Assembly (NCBI RefSeq): GCF_005222695.1 | Contig: NZ_STGG01000035.1 | Coordinates: 1-64,000, forward strand | Origin: Massilia sp. HP4 | Lineage (GTDB): Bacteria > Pseudomonadota > Gammaproteobacteria > Burkholderiales > Burkholderiaceae_D | Length of the DNA stretch: 64,000 nt | Direction: 5' to 3' | Part shown: positions 7,081 through 15,969 of the stretch, piece after piece | Layout of the letters: each line of letters opens with the position of its first letter | Position numbering within the stretch: the first letter of the stretch is position 1 | The notes under the pieces: model-generated | What the model was told of the DNA's origin: nothing | The model's database searches: none | The model's input: the letters and a program-made list of their open reading frames with translations, nothing else | Position numbers and translations under genes: made by a program

Positions 7081-9273
7081 ATGAACAAGCTTCGGACCCC
7101 GCCACCTGCCCAATCCAACCGCCGCAAGGCGCTGTCGCTGATGATCGGCAGTGCCTGGGGGACCGCCTTCGCGGCCGCGCCCATCGCCCTGCTGGCTGGC
7201 GCCGCGCACGCGCAGGACACCGCGGCCCCGCAGATCGAGCAGGTCCTGGTGACCGGCGCCCGCACCAACGACGAGGCGCCGTACATGGGCGGCGGCGTGG
7301 CGCGGCGTGGCAGCGTCGGCGTGCTGGGTGCGGCGGACATCATGGATACGCCGTTCAGCACGATGAACTACACCTCGCAAATGCTGGAAGACCAGCAGGC
7401 GCGCACGCTGGCCGATGTGGTCATCAATGAAGCGTCGATCCGCGTCCAGACGTCGACCGCCGGCTTCAGCGACGACTTCCAGATCCGCGGTTTCAGCGTG
7501 GGCAGCGGCGACGTCGGCCTGAACGGCCTGTACGGACTCAGTTCGGGCAACCGCATGCCGGCCGAGATCATGGCGGGCGTCGAAGTGCTGAAAGGGCCAG
7601 GCTCGCTGGTGTACGGGATGAGCCCGGGCGGCAGCGTCGGCGGCAGCATCAATATCGTGACCAAGCGCGCTGGCGACAAGCCCTTGACCCGCATCACCGG
7701 CACCTACCAGAGCAAGTCCATCCTCGGCACGCACGTGGACGTCGGCCGCCGCTTCGGCGACGCGGGCCAGTGGGGCGTGCGCTTCAATGGCGTCTACCGC
7801 AAGGGCGACACCACGCTCGACGACAGCAAGACCGAAGCTTCCATCGCCGCGCTGGGGCTCGATTACCGCTCGTCGAACCTGCGCTGGGTGGTCGATGCCT
7901 ATGCCCAGCGCGAGGATACCGACGGTTTCCGCGGCCAGTCGAGTTTCCGGCCGAACGTGACGCGCGTCCCGCAAGCGCCGTCCGGCCACCGCGCGATGTA
8001 TCCGGGCGTCGAACTCACGATGCGCGACTCGACGATCGCGTCGCGGCTTGAATACGACCTTACCCCCGATGTGATGCTGTACGCCGCCGCCGGCTACCAC
8101 TACGGAGCCAGCGAGCAGGATTTCCCTTCCGCGCGCGGTAACGATGCGATCGACATGGCGGGTAATCTGCGCGTCAGCAACGCCTGGTACGATGCCGCCA
8201 CCCGCAACAAGACCGGCGAGGTCGGCGCCCGCGCGCGCCTCGAAGGACTTGGCGTAAAGCACCTGGTCAGCGTCTCGGCCTCGCGCCTGGAGCAGGAGTC
8301 GGGCAGCTTCTTCCTGGCGGCGCCGGCCGGCGTCGCGGTGATCTCGAACATCTACAATCCAGCGCCGCTGATCCCCATGACCGGCGCGCGCCAGTCGCCG
8401 ACCACGACCTCCGGCAGCGAGCTGTCCAGCGTGGCGCTCACCGATACCGTGTCGTTCTTCGACAACCGCCTGCTCTTGACCGGCGGCGTAAGGAGGCAGA
8501 AGGTGGTCGCGAAAAACATCTCCCCTGCAGGCGCCAGCTCGACCTCGTACGACGCGAGCGCGACGACGCCGCTGGTGGGCATCGTCGTCAAGCCCCTGCC
8601 GAACGTGTCGCTGTATACCAATATGACGTCCGGCCTGTCGCGCGGCAGTACCGCACCCGATACCGCCGCCAACCGGGGCGAGGTCTTCCCTCCGTACAAA
8701 TCGAAGCAGTACGAGGCCGGCGTGAAGGTCGAGCAGGGCAAGCTGTTGGCCGGCGTTTCCGTGTTCCAGATCGACCGCCCGAACGCCGTCACCGATCCGG
8801 TCACCACCATCTACAGCATGGACGGCAACCAGCGCAACCGCGGCCTGGAACTGTCGGTGATGGGCGAGGCGGCGCGCAACCTGCGCCTGATGGCCAGTGC
8901 GGTGTTCAACGACGCCGAGCTGCAGCGCACCGTGGGCGGCATCAACGACGGCAACAAGGCCGCCAACGTGGCCAAGCGCGCTTTCAACGCGAGCCTGGAA
9001 TATGACCTCGACCAGGTCCCTGGCCTGAGCTTCAACGCGCGCGCCATCCACACCTCGGACATGCCGCTCAATGCCACCAACACGCTGTACCTGCCATCGT
9101 GGACCCGGCTCGACGTCGGCGCCCGCTATCGCACCAGCCTGATGGGCAAGCCGGTCATCCTGCGCGCCAGCGTCCAGAATGTCGCCGACAAGGCCTACTG
9201 GCTGGCCAGCGGCAGCTTCGTGACGGCGGCCGCGGCGCGCACCGCGCTGGTGTCGGCGCAGTTCGACTTCTGA
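7081..9273 (+). CDS. TonB-dependent siderophore receptor
   Basis: A 730-residue outer-membrane receptor that takes up a ferric siderophore using TonB energy. The N-terminus has a long signal peptide ending in AHAQ. The TonB box region is EQVLVTGAR. The plug domain carries FQIRGFSVGSGDVGLNG and VEVLKGPGSLVYG, followed by the plug/barrel signature GSINIVTKRAG. The barrel ends in ...SAQFDF, with the expected terminal phenylalanine. Length and motifs fit the FhuE/FpvA-like siderophore receptor group. The Fur-type palindrome on the promoter supports an iron-uptake role. The siderophore cannot be told from sequence. Its stop codon directly abuts that of the convergent exporter gene. Confidence 0.93.
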   Translation: MNKLRTPPPAQSNRRKALSLMIGSAWGTAFAAAPIALLAGAAHAQDTAAPQIEQVLVTGARTNDEAPYMGGGVARRGSVGVLGAADIMDTPFSTMNYTSQMLEDQQARTLADVVINEASIRVQTSTAGFSDDFQIRGFSVGSGDVGLNGLYGLSSGNRMPAEIMAGVEVLKGPGSLVYGMSPGGSVGGSINIVTKRAGDKPLTRITGTYQSKSILGTHVDVGRRFGDAGQWGVRFNGVYRKGDTTLDDSKTEASIAALGLDYRSSNLRWVVDAYAQREDTDGFRGQSSFRPNVTRVPQAPSGHRAMYPGVELTMRDSTIASRLEYDLTPDVMLYAAAGYHYGASEQDFPSARGNDAIDMAGNLRVSNAWYDAATRNKTGEVGARARLEGLGVKHLVSVSASRLEQESGSFFLAAPAGVAVISNIYNPAPLIPMTGARQSPTTTSGSELSSVALTDTVSFFDNRLLLTGGVRRQKVVAKNISPAGASSTSYDASATTPLVGIVVKPLPNVSLYTNMTSGLSRGSTAPDTAANRGEVFPPYKSKQYEAGVKVEQGKLLAGVSVFQIDRPNAVTDPVTTIYSMDGNQRNRGLELSVMGEAARNLRLMASAVFNDAELQRTVGGINDGNKAANVAKRAFNASLEYDLDQVPGLSFNARAIHTSDMPLNATNTLYLPSWTRLDVGARYRTSLMGKPVILRASVQNVADKAYWLASGSFVTAAAARTALVSAQFDF

Positions 9274-10179
9274 TCAGGCTGGAGTCGGTGCGGCGCGCCT
9301 GGCGCGCGTCGCCAGCCAGCACAGGATCGCGCCGCCGCACACCATGGCTGCGCCCTGCCAGAACGCCCACGACAAGGGCGTATGCAGCAGTACGCTCGAC
9401 AGCGCGGCCGACAGCACCGGGGTGAAGTAGGAGGCGCCGGCCAGGATCGTGACGTTGCCATGCAAGATCCCGATATTCCAGGCGCCGTATCCGAAGCCCA
9501 TGGCCGCGGCGGCCAGCACCAGGTACAGCATCGCGTCCAGGCTGAAATCCATGCGGCCGCCGCCCTGCAGGGCGTACTTGCTCCACAGGGTGAGGGACAC
9601 CAGGATGAAGAACAGGGTCACGCCGTTCTTTCCGTTCGCAATGCGCGCCGTCAGGGCGCAATAGGCTGCCCAGACTAGGGCGCCGCCGAAGGCCAGCCCG
9701 TAGCTGAGCGGGTTGTCGCGCACATTGGCCAGCATGCCGGCCGCGTCGAAGCCCTGTTCGCCGCCCAGCACCCGGCAGATGCCGGCGATCGACAGCGCGA
9801 AGCCGGGCACGATCAGCCAGTTGCTGCGCTGGCCGTTGAACAGGATCGCCGCGACGATGGTAAACACCGGCCACAGGTAGTTGACCATGCCGACCTCGAT
9901 CGCCTGCTGGGCCGAGTTGGCATGGCCGATCGACAGCGCCAGGCACAATTCATAGGCCACGAACAGCAGGCTGCCCCAGATCAGATAGCGGCGCGGGAAT
10001 TCGTCCAGCCTCACCCATCCGACCGACAGCAACAAAAATACCGAGGCCAGGCTGTACATCATGGCGGCGCCGCCGGTCGGGCCGAGGTGTTCGCTGACGT
10101 TGCGGATCAGGCCGACAATGGAACTCCATAGCAGGATGGCTACCAGGCCGGTCAGGGTGGCCTTGTTCGTGTGATTCAT
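9274..10179 (-). CDS. yddG: DMT-superfamily exporter, YddG-like
   Basis: A 301-residue inner-membrane protein with about ten hydrophobic helices and two EamA-type halves. Sequence features match the YddG aromatic amino acid/metabolite exporter: LVAILLWSSIVGLIRNVSE at the start, GMVNYLWPVFTIVAAILFN after the fourth helix, and GNVTILAGASYFTPVLSA in the second half. YddG of enteric bacteria exports aromatic amino acids and related compounds; that substrate is assumed by homology. The start at MNHTNKATL was chosen over a longer frame because homology begins there. It is convergent with the siderophore receptor, with no bases between the two stop codons. Confidence 0.85.
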   Translation of the reverse strand: MNHTNKATLTGLVAILLWSSIVGLIRNVSEHLGPTGGAAMMYSLASVFLLLSVGWVRLDEFPRRYLIWGSLLFVAYELCLALSIGHANSAQQAIEVGMVNYLWPVFTIVAAILFNGQRSNWLIVPGFALSIAGICRVLGGEQGFDAAGMLANVRDNPLSYGLAFGGALVWAAYCALTARIANGKNGVTLFFILVSLTLWSKYALQGGGRMDFSLDAMLYLVLAAAAMGFGYGAWNIGILHGNVTILAGASYFTPVLSAALSSVLLHTPLSWAFWQGAAMVCGGAILCWLATRARRAAPTPA

Positions 10180-10272
10180 GGTGATTCGTTTCGCTTGCGA
10201 TGCGGCGAGGCTATGCGGGTCTCGCAGCATAGCAGGTATGCGCCGGCATGCCGGCCACCGGGCACAGCCAGC

Positions 10273-11163
10273 TCAATCCAGTTCGCGCACGATCCGGTAA
10301 TCCCGGTCCGACACCGGCACGAACCGCGCGACATTCAGCTTGTCCAGTACGTCCGCGCGCTGCGCGCCGCGGTCGAAGAAGGCGCCGCGGATCTTGTCCT
10401 TCAGCGCGTCGCACAGCTGGCCCCGGAACACGAAGGGGTCGGTCGGGATCGGGCCCGAGCGCCACACGACCCGGATCTGCTGTTCCTTTGACGGGTTCGA
10501 GGCCGTCTCGGTCGCCAGGTTCTGGCTGCCGACGAAGGCGGCGTCGACCTGTCCCGCCAGCACCCGGTTCACCGACTGGGTGTGGCTCCCCGAATAACCG
10601 ACCTGGGAGAAATACGATTCCAGCGGCCGGCCCACCTGTTTCGCGAACACGTGGCGCGGGACCAGGGCGCCGGACGTGCTCTCGGGATCGACCAGTGCCA
10701 GGCGCTTGCCGCGCAGGTCGTCGAGGTTCGCGATCCTGCTCCCGGCGCGCACGATCAGCAGCGAGTGGTAGAAGGCGCCGGCCGGCTGGAACGTGGAGGC
10801 CTTGGTCGCATAGCTGGCGAAGGCCGTCAGCTGCGGGTCGGCGCGCCGGGCCGATACATAGGTGGCCGGCCCCAGCCGGGCCAGGTGGACGGCGCCGGAC
10901 AGCAACGCCTCGATCACGGCGCCGTACGATGGCGCGGCATAGACCTCGACCGGGATGCCGAGCGCCGCGCGCAGCTGGTCGAGCAGCGGCTGCAGTTCGG
11001 CGATCTCCTTCCTGACGTCGCCGCGCGGGATGATCGAAAAGCGCAGGCGCTCGGGCCGCTCGCAGGCTGCCGCGAAGGACGGTACGCTGTGCGTAGCGAG
11101 CGCCGCGAGCGCTGCGAGGGAAGGCAGCCGGATGATGGCGCGGCGGCGTGGATCGAGGTTCAT
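10273..11163 (-). CDS. PhnD-like periplasmic substrate-binding protein
   Basis: A 296-residue protein with an N-terminal export signal (LAALAALATHSVPSFAAA) and a phosphate/phosphite/phosphonate-type binding-protein fold. Typical segments are LRFSIIPRGD at the start of the mature protein and PSYGAVIEALLSGAVHLARL. They continue with LDDLRGKRLALVDPESTSG and AGQVDAAFVGSQNL. No ABC permease or ATPase gene is adjacent. Instead its ATG overlaps the stop codon of the GGDEF/EAL gene by four bases (ATGA), so the two are translationally coupled. I infer that it acts as a periplasmic sensor subunit for that protein instead of a transporter component. The ligand is unknown. Confidence 0.85.
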   Translation of the reverse strand: MNLDPRRRAIIRLPSLAALAALATHSVPSFAAACERPERLRFSIIPRGDVRKEIAELQPLLDQLRAALGIPVEVYAAPSYGAVIEALLSGAVHLARLGPATYVSARRADPQLTAFASYATKASTFQPAGAFYHSLLIVRAGSRIANLDDLRGKRLALVDPESTSGALVPRHVFAKQVGRPLESYFSQVGYSGSHTQSVNRVLAGQVDAAFVGSQNLATETASNPSKEQQIRVVWRSGPIPTDPFVFRGQLCDALKDKIRGAFFDRGAQRADVLDKLNVARFVPVSDRDYRIVRELD

Positions 11164-13466
11164 GTCGGCTGGAGGGTCAGGGACTTCTTGTGGAGGAGGG
11201 GCGCGATCTGCGCGGCGCCGACCGGGCGTTGCAGGTAGAAGCCCTGCACCTGGTCGCAGCCCGCCGCCTTCAGGTGCACCAGCTGGTCCTTGGTTTCGAC
11301 GCCTTCGGCCACCACGGTCAGGCCCAGGTTGTGGGCCAGCGAGATGGTCGAGGCGACGATCACCGCGTCGTTGGTGTCGTTGCGGATGTCGCGAATGAAG
11401 GAGCGGTCGATCTTGACGGTATTGATCGGGAATTGCTTCAGGCGCGAGAGGCCCGAGAAGCCGGTGCCGAAGTCGTCGAGCGCCATCCGGATGCCGGCCG
11501 CGGCCAGGCCGTCCAGGTTGCGCTGGGCCAGCTCAGCGTCCTCGATCAGGCTGCTCTCGGTGATCTCGATCTCGATCAGCCCGGGCGCGATGCCGTGTTG
11601 GGCGAGGGCGCCGATGAAGTCCGCGGTCAGCCGTTCGTCGCGCAGCTGGCGGGCCGACACATTGATCGCCACCGGCGCCAAAGGCACGCCGTCGGCCCGC
11701 CATTGCGCCAGCTGGCGGCACACGGCGTCGATGATCCAGCGGCCCAGCGGCACGATGAAATCCTGTTCCTCGGCCAGCGGGATGAAGTCGCCCGGGAAGA
11801 TCAGGCCGTGGTCCGGGTGCTGCCAGCGGATCAGGGCTTCCAGGCCGACGATCTGCAGCGTGTCGAGCGTGAGCTTGGGCTGGAAATGCAGGCAGAACTC
11901 GTCGTCGTGGATGGCCTGGCGAAAGCGCGCCGCGAGTTCGGAATGCAGCGCGCTCGAGGCATTGAGCGAGGCGTCGTAGAAGCTGAAGAAGCCGCGGCCG
12001 CGCGCCTTGACGCTGTACATCGCCTGGTCGGCGTGCAGCAGCAGGGCGTCCAGGTGCTGGCCGTCGCGCGGGTAGAGGGCGATGCCGACGCTGGGGCTCG
12101 TCACTACGTCGTGCCCGTCCAGGTCGTGGTAGACCGCGGACAGGCCCTGCACCAGCTTGCCGGCCAGCTGGGCCACGAATTCCTCGGACGGCACTTCGGA
12201 CAGCAAGACCACGAACTCGTCGCCGCCGAGGCGGGCGACCAGGTCGTATTCGCGCACCGCGCCGCGCAGGCGCGCGGCCACCGCCTTCAGGAGCTGGTCG
12301 CCGACGCCATGGCCCAGCGTGTCGTTGATCACCTTGAAGCGGTCGAGGTCGAAGAACAGCAGGGCATACAGGTTGCGGCTGCGCCGGGCGCGCTTGAGTT
12401 CGGCCGACGCCATCTCCTGGAACATGCGGCGGTTGGCCAGGCCCGTCAGGTGGTCTTGCGAGGCCAGGGCCAGGGCGCGGGTCTTTTCCTGCTCCAGCTG
12501 GGCGATCAGGCGCTGCTTTTCCTGCTCTGATGTGGCCACGGCGCGATGCAGTTGCTGCTGCTGCCACAGGCCGGCCGAGATGCCGATCGTGACGACCAGG
12601 ATCAGCAGCGAATAGGCGCCAGCGCGCAGGAAATAGGACTGGTGCCGGGCGTCGAGCTGGCCCATGACGAGCGCCGGGTCCTGGATCACCGCGACCCGGA
12701 TCGGGATGTCGGCCAGGACTTCGCGCGCCGCGATCGCACTGCCGGCGGCGAGCGGCGCGCTCGCCTGGCCGCTGGCCGGCAGCAGGATCCCGCCCTGCAT
12801 GATCGCCAGCGGCGCCCCGTCCTGGTGCACGATCTCGATGCGGCCGTCCGGTCCCAGGTCGACGTTGCGGTAGCTGCCCAAAAAATATCCCAGGTCGACC
12901 ATGGCGCCGTAGTAGCCAGGCATGCCGCCGCCGTCGCCATCGAGGCGGACCAGCACCGGCAGGCGCCAGGGGTGGCTGCCGTCCGCCGCCGGGTGGCCGA
13001 TCGACATCGCGGGCGCCGCACGCGGCTGGCCGAGTGCGCGCGCCAGCAGCGGCTGCAGCCCGGGCTCGCGGGCCTGCCTGGCGGACGAATACAGCAGGGC
13101 GCCGGCGCCGTCGAACACCGCGGCGCGCACATAGGCCGAATCGCCGACCAGCTGGGGATTCAGGTGCATGGCGGTGGCTTGCATGGCCAGGCCGTCGCTG
13201 GCGGCGATGCGCGCATAGAGCTTGCCCCGGCCCAGCACTTCTTCGAGATTGGTGGCGACGATGAGGGCGATGTTCTCGCTGCTCGTGATCGCCGCCTGGC
13301 GCGCCACGGTCTTTTCCTGCTCGGCGCGGTCGAAGTAGAACAGCCAGATCGAGACCGCGATCGTGCAGCCCAGGATGCAGGTCATGGGCAGCAGGGCATT
13401 GGGGCTGACCAGTGACAGCACGCGGCGGCGCAGGATGGCGAGCGGAGTAGGGATCTGGGCAGGCAC
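11160..13466 (-). CDS. Membrane-bound diguanylate cyclase/phosphodiesterase (sensor-GGDEF-EAL)
   Basis: A 768-residue inner-membrane signalling protein that makes or breaks cyclic di-GMP. It has a first transmembrane helix (about residues 25-45), a periplasmic sensing domain of about 230 residues, and a second helix (about 275-298). A short coiled coil leads to a GGDEF domain with an intact LGGDEF motif (about residue 412). The C-terminal EAL domain keeps its landmarks: EALIRW (about 541), NVSARQL, ESSLIED, DDFGTG, KIDRSFI and VAEGVE. Both catalytic sites look intact, so the net activity cannot be predicted. It is the first gene of a two-gene operon with the overlapping PhnD-like binding protein, which probably reports ligand to its periplasmic domain. 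Confidence 0.92.
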   Translation of the reverse strand: MPAQIPTPLAILRRRVLSLVSPNALLPMTCILGCTIAVSIWLFYFDRAEQEKTVARQAAITSSENIALIVATNLEEVLGRGKLYARIAASDGLAMQATAMHLNPQLVGDSAYVRAAVFDGAGALLYSSARQAREPGLQPLLARALGQPRAAPAMSIGHPAADGSHPWRLPVLVRLDGDGGGMPGYYGAMVDLGYFLGSYRNVDLGPDGRIEIVHQDGAPLAIMQGGILLPASGQASAPLAAGSAIAAREVLADIPIRVAVIQDPALVMGQLDARHQSYFLRAGAYSLLILVVTIGISAGLWQQQQLHRAVATSEQEKQRLIAQLEQEKTRALALASQDHLTGLANRRMFQEMASAELKRARRSRNLYALLFFDLDRFKVINDTLGHGVGDQLLKAVAARLRGAVREYDLVARLGGDEFVVLLSEVPSEEFVAQLAGKLVQGLSAVYHDLDGHDVVTSPSVGIALYPRDGQHLDALLLHADQAMYSVKARGRGFFSFYDASLNASSALHSELAARFRQAIHDDEFCLHFQPKLTLDTLQIVGLEALIRWQHPDHGLIFPGDFIPLAEEQDFIVPLGRWIIDAVCRQLAQWRADGVPLAPVAINVSARQLRDERLTADFIGALAQHGIAPGLIEIEITESSLIEDAELAQRNLDGLAAAGIRMALDDFGTGFSGLSRLKQFPINTVKIDRSFIRDIRNDTNDAVIVASTISLAHNLGLTVVAEGVETKDQLVHLKAAGCDQVQGFYLQRPVGAAQIAPLLHKKSLTLQPT

Positions 13467-13610
13467 CGGGCTGTTATATTACAGAACCAAATTGACCCAT
13501 CCTATCAGCGCCGCATGACAAGCGCGTGACATGAAGGTGACATCGGGGCTCGTGGGCGACATGCCTGGTCTGCTATGCTGCCGGTTCGCAGCCACTGGAG
13601 GAAAGCATCG

Positions 13611-15926
13611 ATGACGATAGCCCCTTGCGCCAAGCCGCGCAACACCCGCTGGATCTGGCGCGCCGCCGCCATCGCCCTGGCCACCGCGACGCTGGCCGGC
13701 GCCAGCGCCCACGCACAAGCGCCCCTGCCACATGAGACGACGGCGCTGCAATGGCGCCAGCAGGACGCCGCATCGCGGCCCACCGCGCGCCACGAGAACG
13801 GCTTCGTTGCCGTCGGCGGACGCCTGGTCCTGGTGGGCGGGCGCGGTGACCGGCCGCTCGACATCTACGACCCAAGGACAGGACGCTGGACCCGGGGCGA
13901 GCAGCCGCCGTTCGAGATCCACCACCTGCAGGGCGTCGAATTCGGCGGCAAGCTGTACGTACTCGGCGCATTGACCGGCAAGTTCCCCGAAGAGGCGCCG
14001 GTGCCCGACATATTGATCTACGATCCCGCCGCCGACCTTTGGCACAAGGGCCCCGAGATCCCGCCGCATCGCCGGCGCGGCGCGAGCGGGGTGGCGGTGC
14101 ATGAGGGCTTGATCTACTTGGTTGGCGGCAACCGCCGCGGCCACATGAGCGGCTACGTCGCGTGGCTGGACGCCTTCGATCCGGCCACCGGACGCTGGAC
14201 CGAGTTGCCGGACGCGCCGCATGCGCGCGACCACTTCCACGCCGCTGTCATCGACGGCAAGCTGTACGCAGCCGGCGGGCGCCGCTCCGCCCACGACCTG
14301 GGCAATGCCCTGGCCCAGACCGTGGGCGAAGTCGACGTCTACGACATCGCAGCGAAGCGCTGGAACACGCTCCCGGCCCCGCTGCCCACGCAACGCGCCG
14401 GCACGGCCAGCGCAGTCATCGACGGCAAGCTGGTGGTCATGGGCGGCGAGAGCCTGAAGCAGGAACCGGCCCATCGCGAAGTCGAAGCCTGGGATCCGAA
14501 GACGGCCCGCTGGCAGACGCTGCCCGCCTTGCCGGTCGGCCGCCACGGCACCCAGGCCGCCCACCTCGATGGCAAGCTGTATATCGCGGCCGGCAGCGGC
14601 AATCGCGGCGGTGGACCCGAGCTCGACGACCTGTGGCGCATCCAGTCCGCCCGGCAGCCCGGCCAGCAGGCCGGGCGCGATCCCGCCTACGATGCCTTCG
14701 CCCTGATTCCCGAGGCGCCAGGCTCGGGCTGGATCGATGCCACCCTGCCGAATGTGCCGGTGGCCCCGGCCCTGCACGCGACCGACTCGGTATTCATCGA
14801 CGTCGACCACGACGGCGACCTGGATGTGGTGGTCTCGGTCGAGCATGGCGTCAACCGCCTGTACCGCAACGACGGCGGCGGCAAGCTGACCTATGTGCCG
14901 GACGCCTTCGGCACCCGCATGCACGACAGCGAACACGTGCGCGCCGCCGATTTCGACGGCGACGGCAATATGGACGTGGTGTTCGTGGCCGAGGCGGATG
15001 AATACCACCAGCTCTACATGGGCAACGGCAAGGGCGGCTTCGTTGACGCCAGCGCGCGCCTGCCGGCCCACAGCCAGGGCAATGGGCTGGCGGTCGGCGA
15101 CGTCAATGGCGACGGCCTGCCCGACATCTTCATCGGCAGCACCGGCGAAGCGGGCGGCGGCAAGGAGGTGCCGGCCAGGAACCTGCTGTTCCTGGGCGAC
15201 CCCAGGCGGCCCGGTCATTTCATCAATGCCTCTGCCACCCATCTGCCGCAGGCCAACGACCAGACCGAGGGCGCGGTCATGGCCGACATGAATGGCGACG
15301 GCCACCTCGACCTGGTGCTGGCCAGCCCCAGCCAGCCGAACCGGCTCCTGGTCAACGACGGCAGCGGACGCTTCAGGGACGAGTCGCACCGGCTCGAGCT
15401 GAAAGTGCCGATGGAGACGCGCGAAGTCCACGTGCTTGACGCGAATGGGGACGGCCTGCCCGACATCGTCTTCTTCAACATCACCAGCAATAACGCCGGC
15501 TGGGAGAAGGATCCGCAAACCCGGCTGCTCATCAACGACGGCAAGGGTCGTTACCGGGACGAGACCGCGGCCCGCTTGCCGCAGCATACCTTCTCGAGCT
15601 GGGCCGGGACGGTGGTCGACTTCAACGGCGACGGCGCGCCCGACCTGCTGGTCGGTGCGATCCAGGTGCCGGGCTTCGTCCCATTACAGCCGCGCGCGTG
15701 GCAGAACGACGGCAAGGGCAACTTCAGGGACGTGACCCTGTCGGTGCTGCCCGGCGTGACCGTCGGCCGCAGCTGGAGCATGGGCAGGGGAGACCTCGAC
15801 GGCGACGGCAAGGACGACGTCTTCATCGGCGGCTGGGGTACCCAGGCGCGCTTGCTGCAGAGCGATATCAAGAAGCACCGGGCGTCGTTGCCGCCGGTGC
15901 CGAAGCTCGAGAAAAAACCGCGTTGA
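13611..15926 (+). CDS. Secreted Kelch-repeat plus VCBS/FG-GAP repeat protein
   Basis: A 771-residue exported protein built from two propeller-forming repeat sets. A signal peptide (WRAAAIALATATLAGASAHA) is followed by about five Kelch repeats (residues about 45-340; for example GGRLVLVGGRGD, DGKLYAAGGRR and DGKLYIAAGSG). Then come seven calcium-binding VCBS/FG-GAP repeats, such as DVDHDGDLDVVV, DFDGDGNMDVVF, DVNGDGLPDIFI and DLDGDGKDDVFI. The start ATG lies after GGAGGAAAGCATCG. Such propellers bind glycans or proteins, and the combination suggests an extracytoplasmic binding or adhesion role. No enzymatic motif is visible. It stands alone, divergent from the GGDEF/EAL gene. Confidence 0.85.
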   Translation: MTIAPCAKPRNTRWIWRAAAIALATATLAGASAHAQAPLPHETTALQWRQQDAASRPTARHENGFVAVGGRLVLVGGRGDRPLDIYDPRTGRWTRGEQPPFEIHHLQGVEFGGKLYVLGALTGKFPEEAPVPDILIYDPAADLWHKGPEIPPHRRRGASGVAVHEGLIYLVGGNRRGHMSGYVAWLDAFDPATGRWTELPDAPHARDHFHAAVIDGKLYAAGGRRSAHDLGNALAQTVGEVDVYDIAAKRWNTLPAPLPTQRAGTASAVIDGKLVVMGGESLKQEPAHREVEAWDPKTARWQTLPALPVGRHGTQAAHLDGKLYIAAGSGNRGGGPELDDLWRIQSARQPGQQAGRDPAYDAFALIPEAPGSGWIDATLPNVPVAPALHATDSVFIDVDHDGDLDVVVSVEHGVNRLYRNDGGGKLTYVPDAFGTRMHDSEHVRAADFDGDGNMDVVFVAEADEYHQLYMGNGKGGFVDASARLPAHSQGNGLAVGDVNGDGLPDIFIGSTGEAGGGKEVPARNLLFLGDPRRPGHFINASATHLPQANDQTEGAVMADMNGDGHLDLVLASPSQPNRLLVNDGSGRFRDESHRLELKVPMETREVHVLDANGDGLPDIVFFNITSNNAGWEKDPQTRLLINDGKGRYRDETAARLPQHTFSSWAGTVVDFNGDGAPDLLVGAIQVPGFVPLQPRAWQNDGKGNFRDVTLSVLPGVTVGRSWSMGRGDLDGDGKDDVFIGGWGTQARLLQSDIKKHRASLPPVPKLEKKPR

Positions 15927-15936
15927 GGCCTGTCGG

Positions 15937-15965
15937 ACGCGTGGACGGCCGAGCCGTCCACGCGT
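15937..15965. terminator. Hairpin between convergent genes
   Basis: A perfect 13-bp inverted repeat (ACGCGTGGACGGC and its complement) with a 3-base loop fills the gap between the Kelch/VCBS gene and the metallophosphoesterase, whose stop codons face each other. No T-run follows on either strand, so it may act as a bidirectional 3'-end structure and not a classical terminator. Confidence 0.55.
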
Positions 15966-15969
15966 TCAA

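Noticed and set aside
10210..10255. Two short inverted repeats (GCTATGC/GCATAGC and GCCGGCATGCCGGC) between the YddG-like and PhnD-like genes
   Set aside because: The stems are short, neither is followed by a T-run on the minus strand, and such GC-rich palindromes are common by chance; I could not call a terminator or operator.
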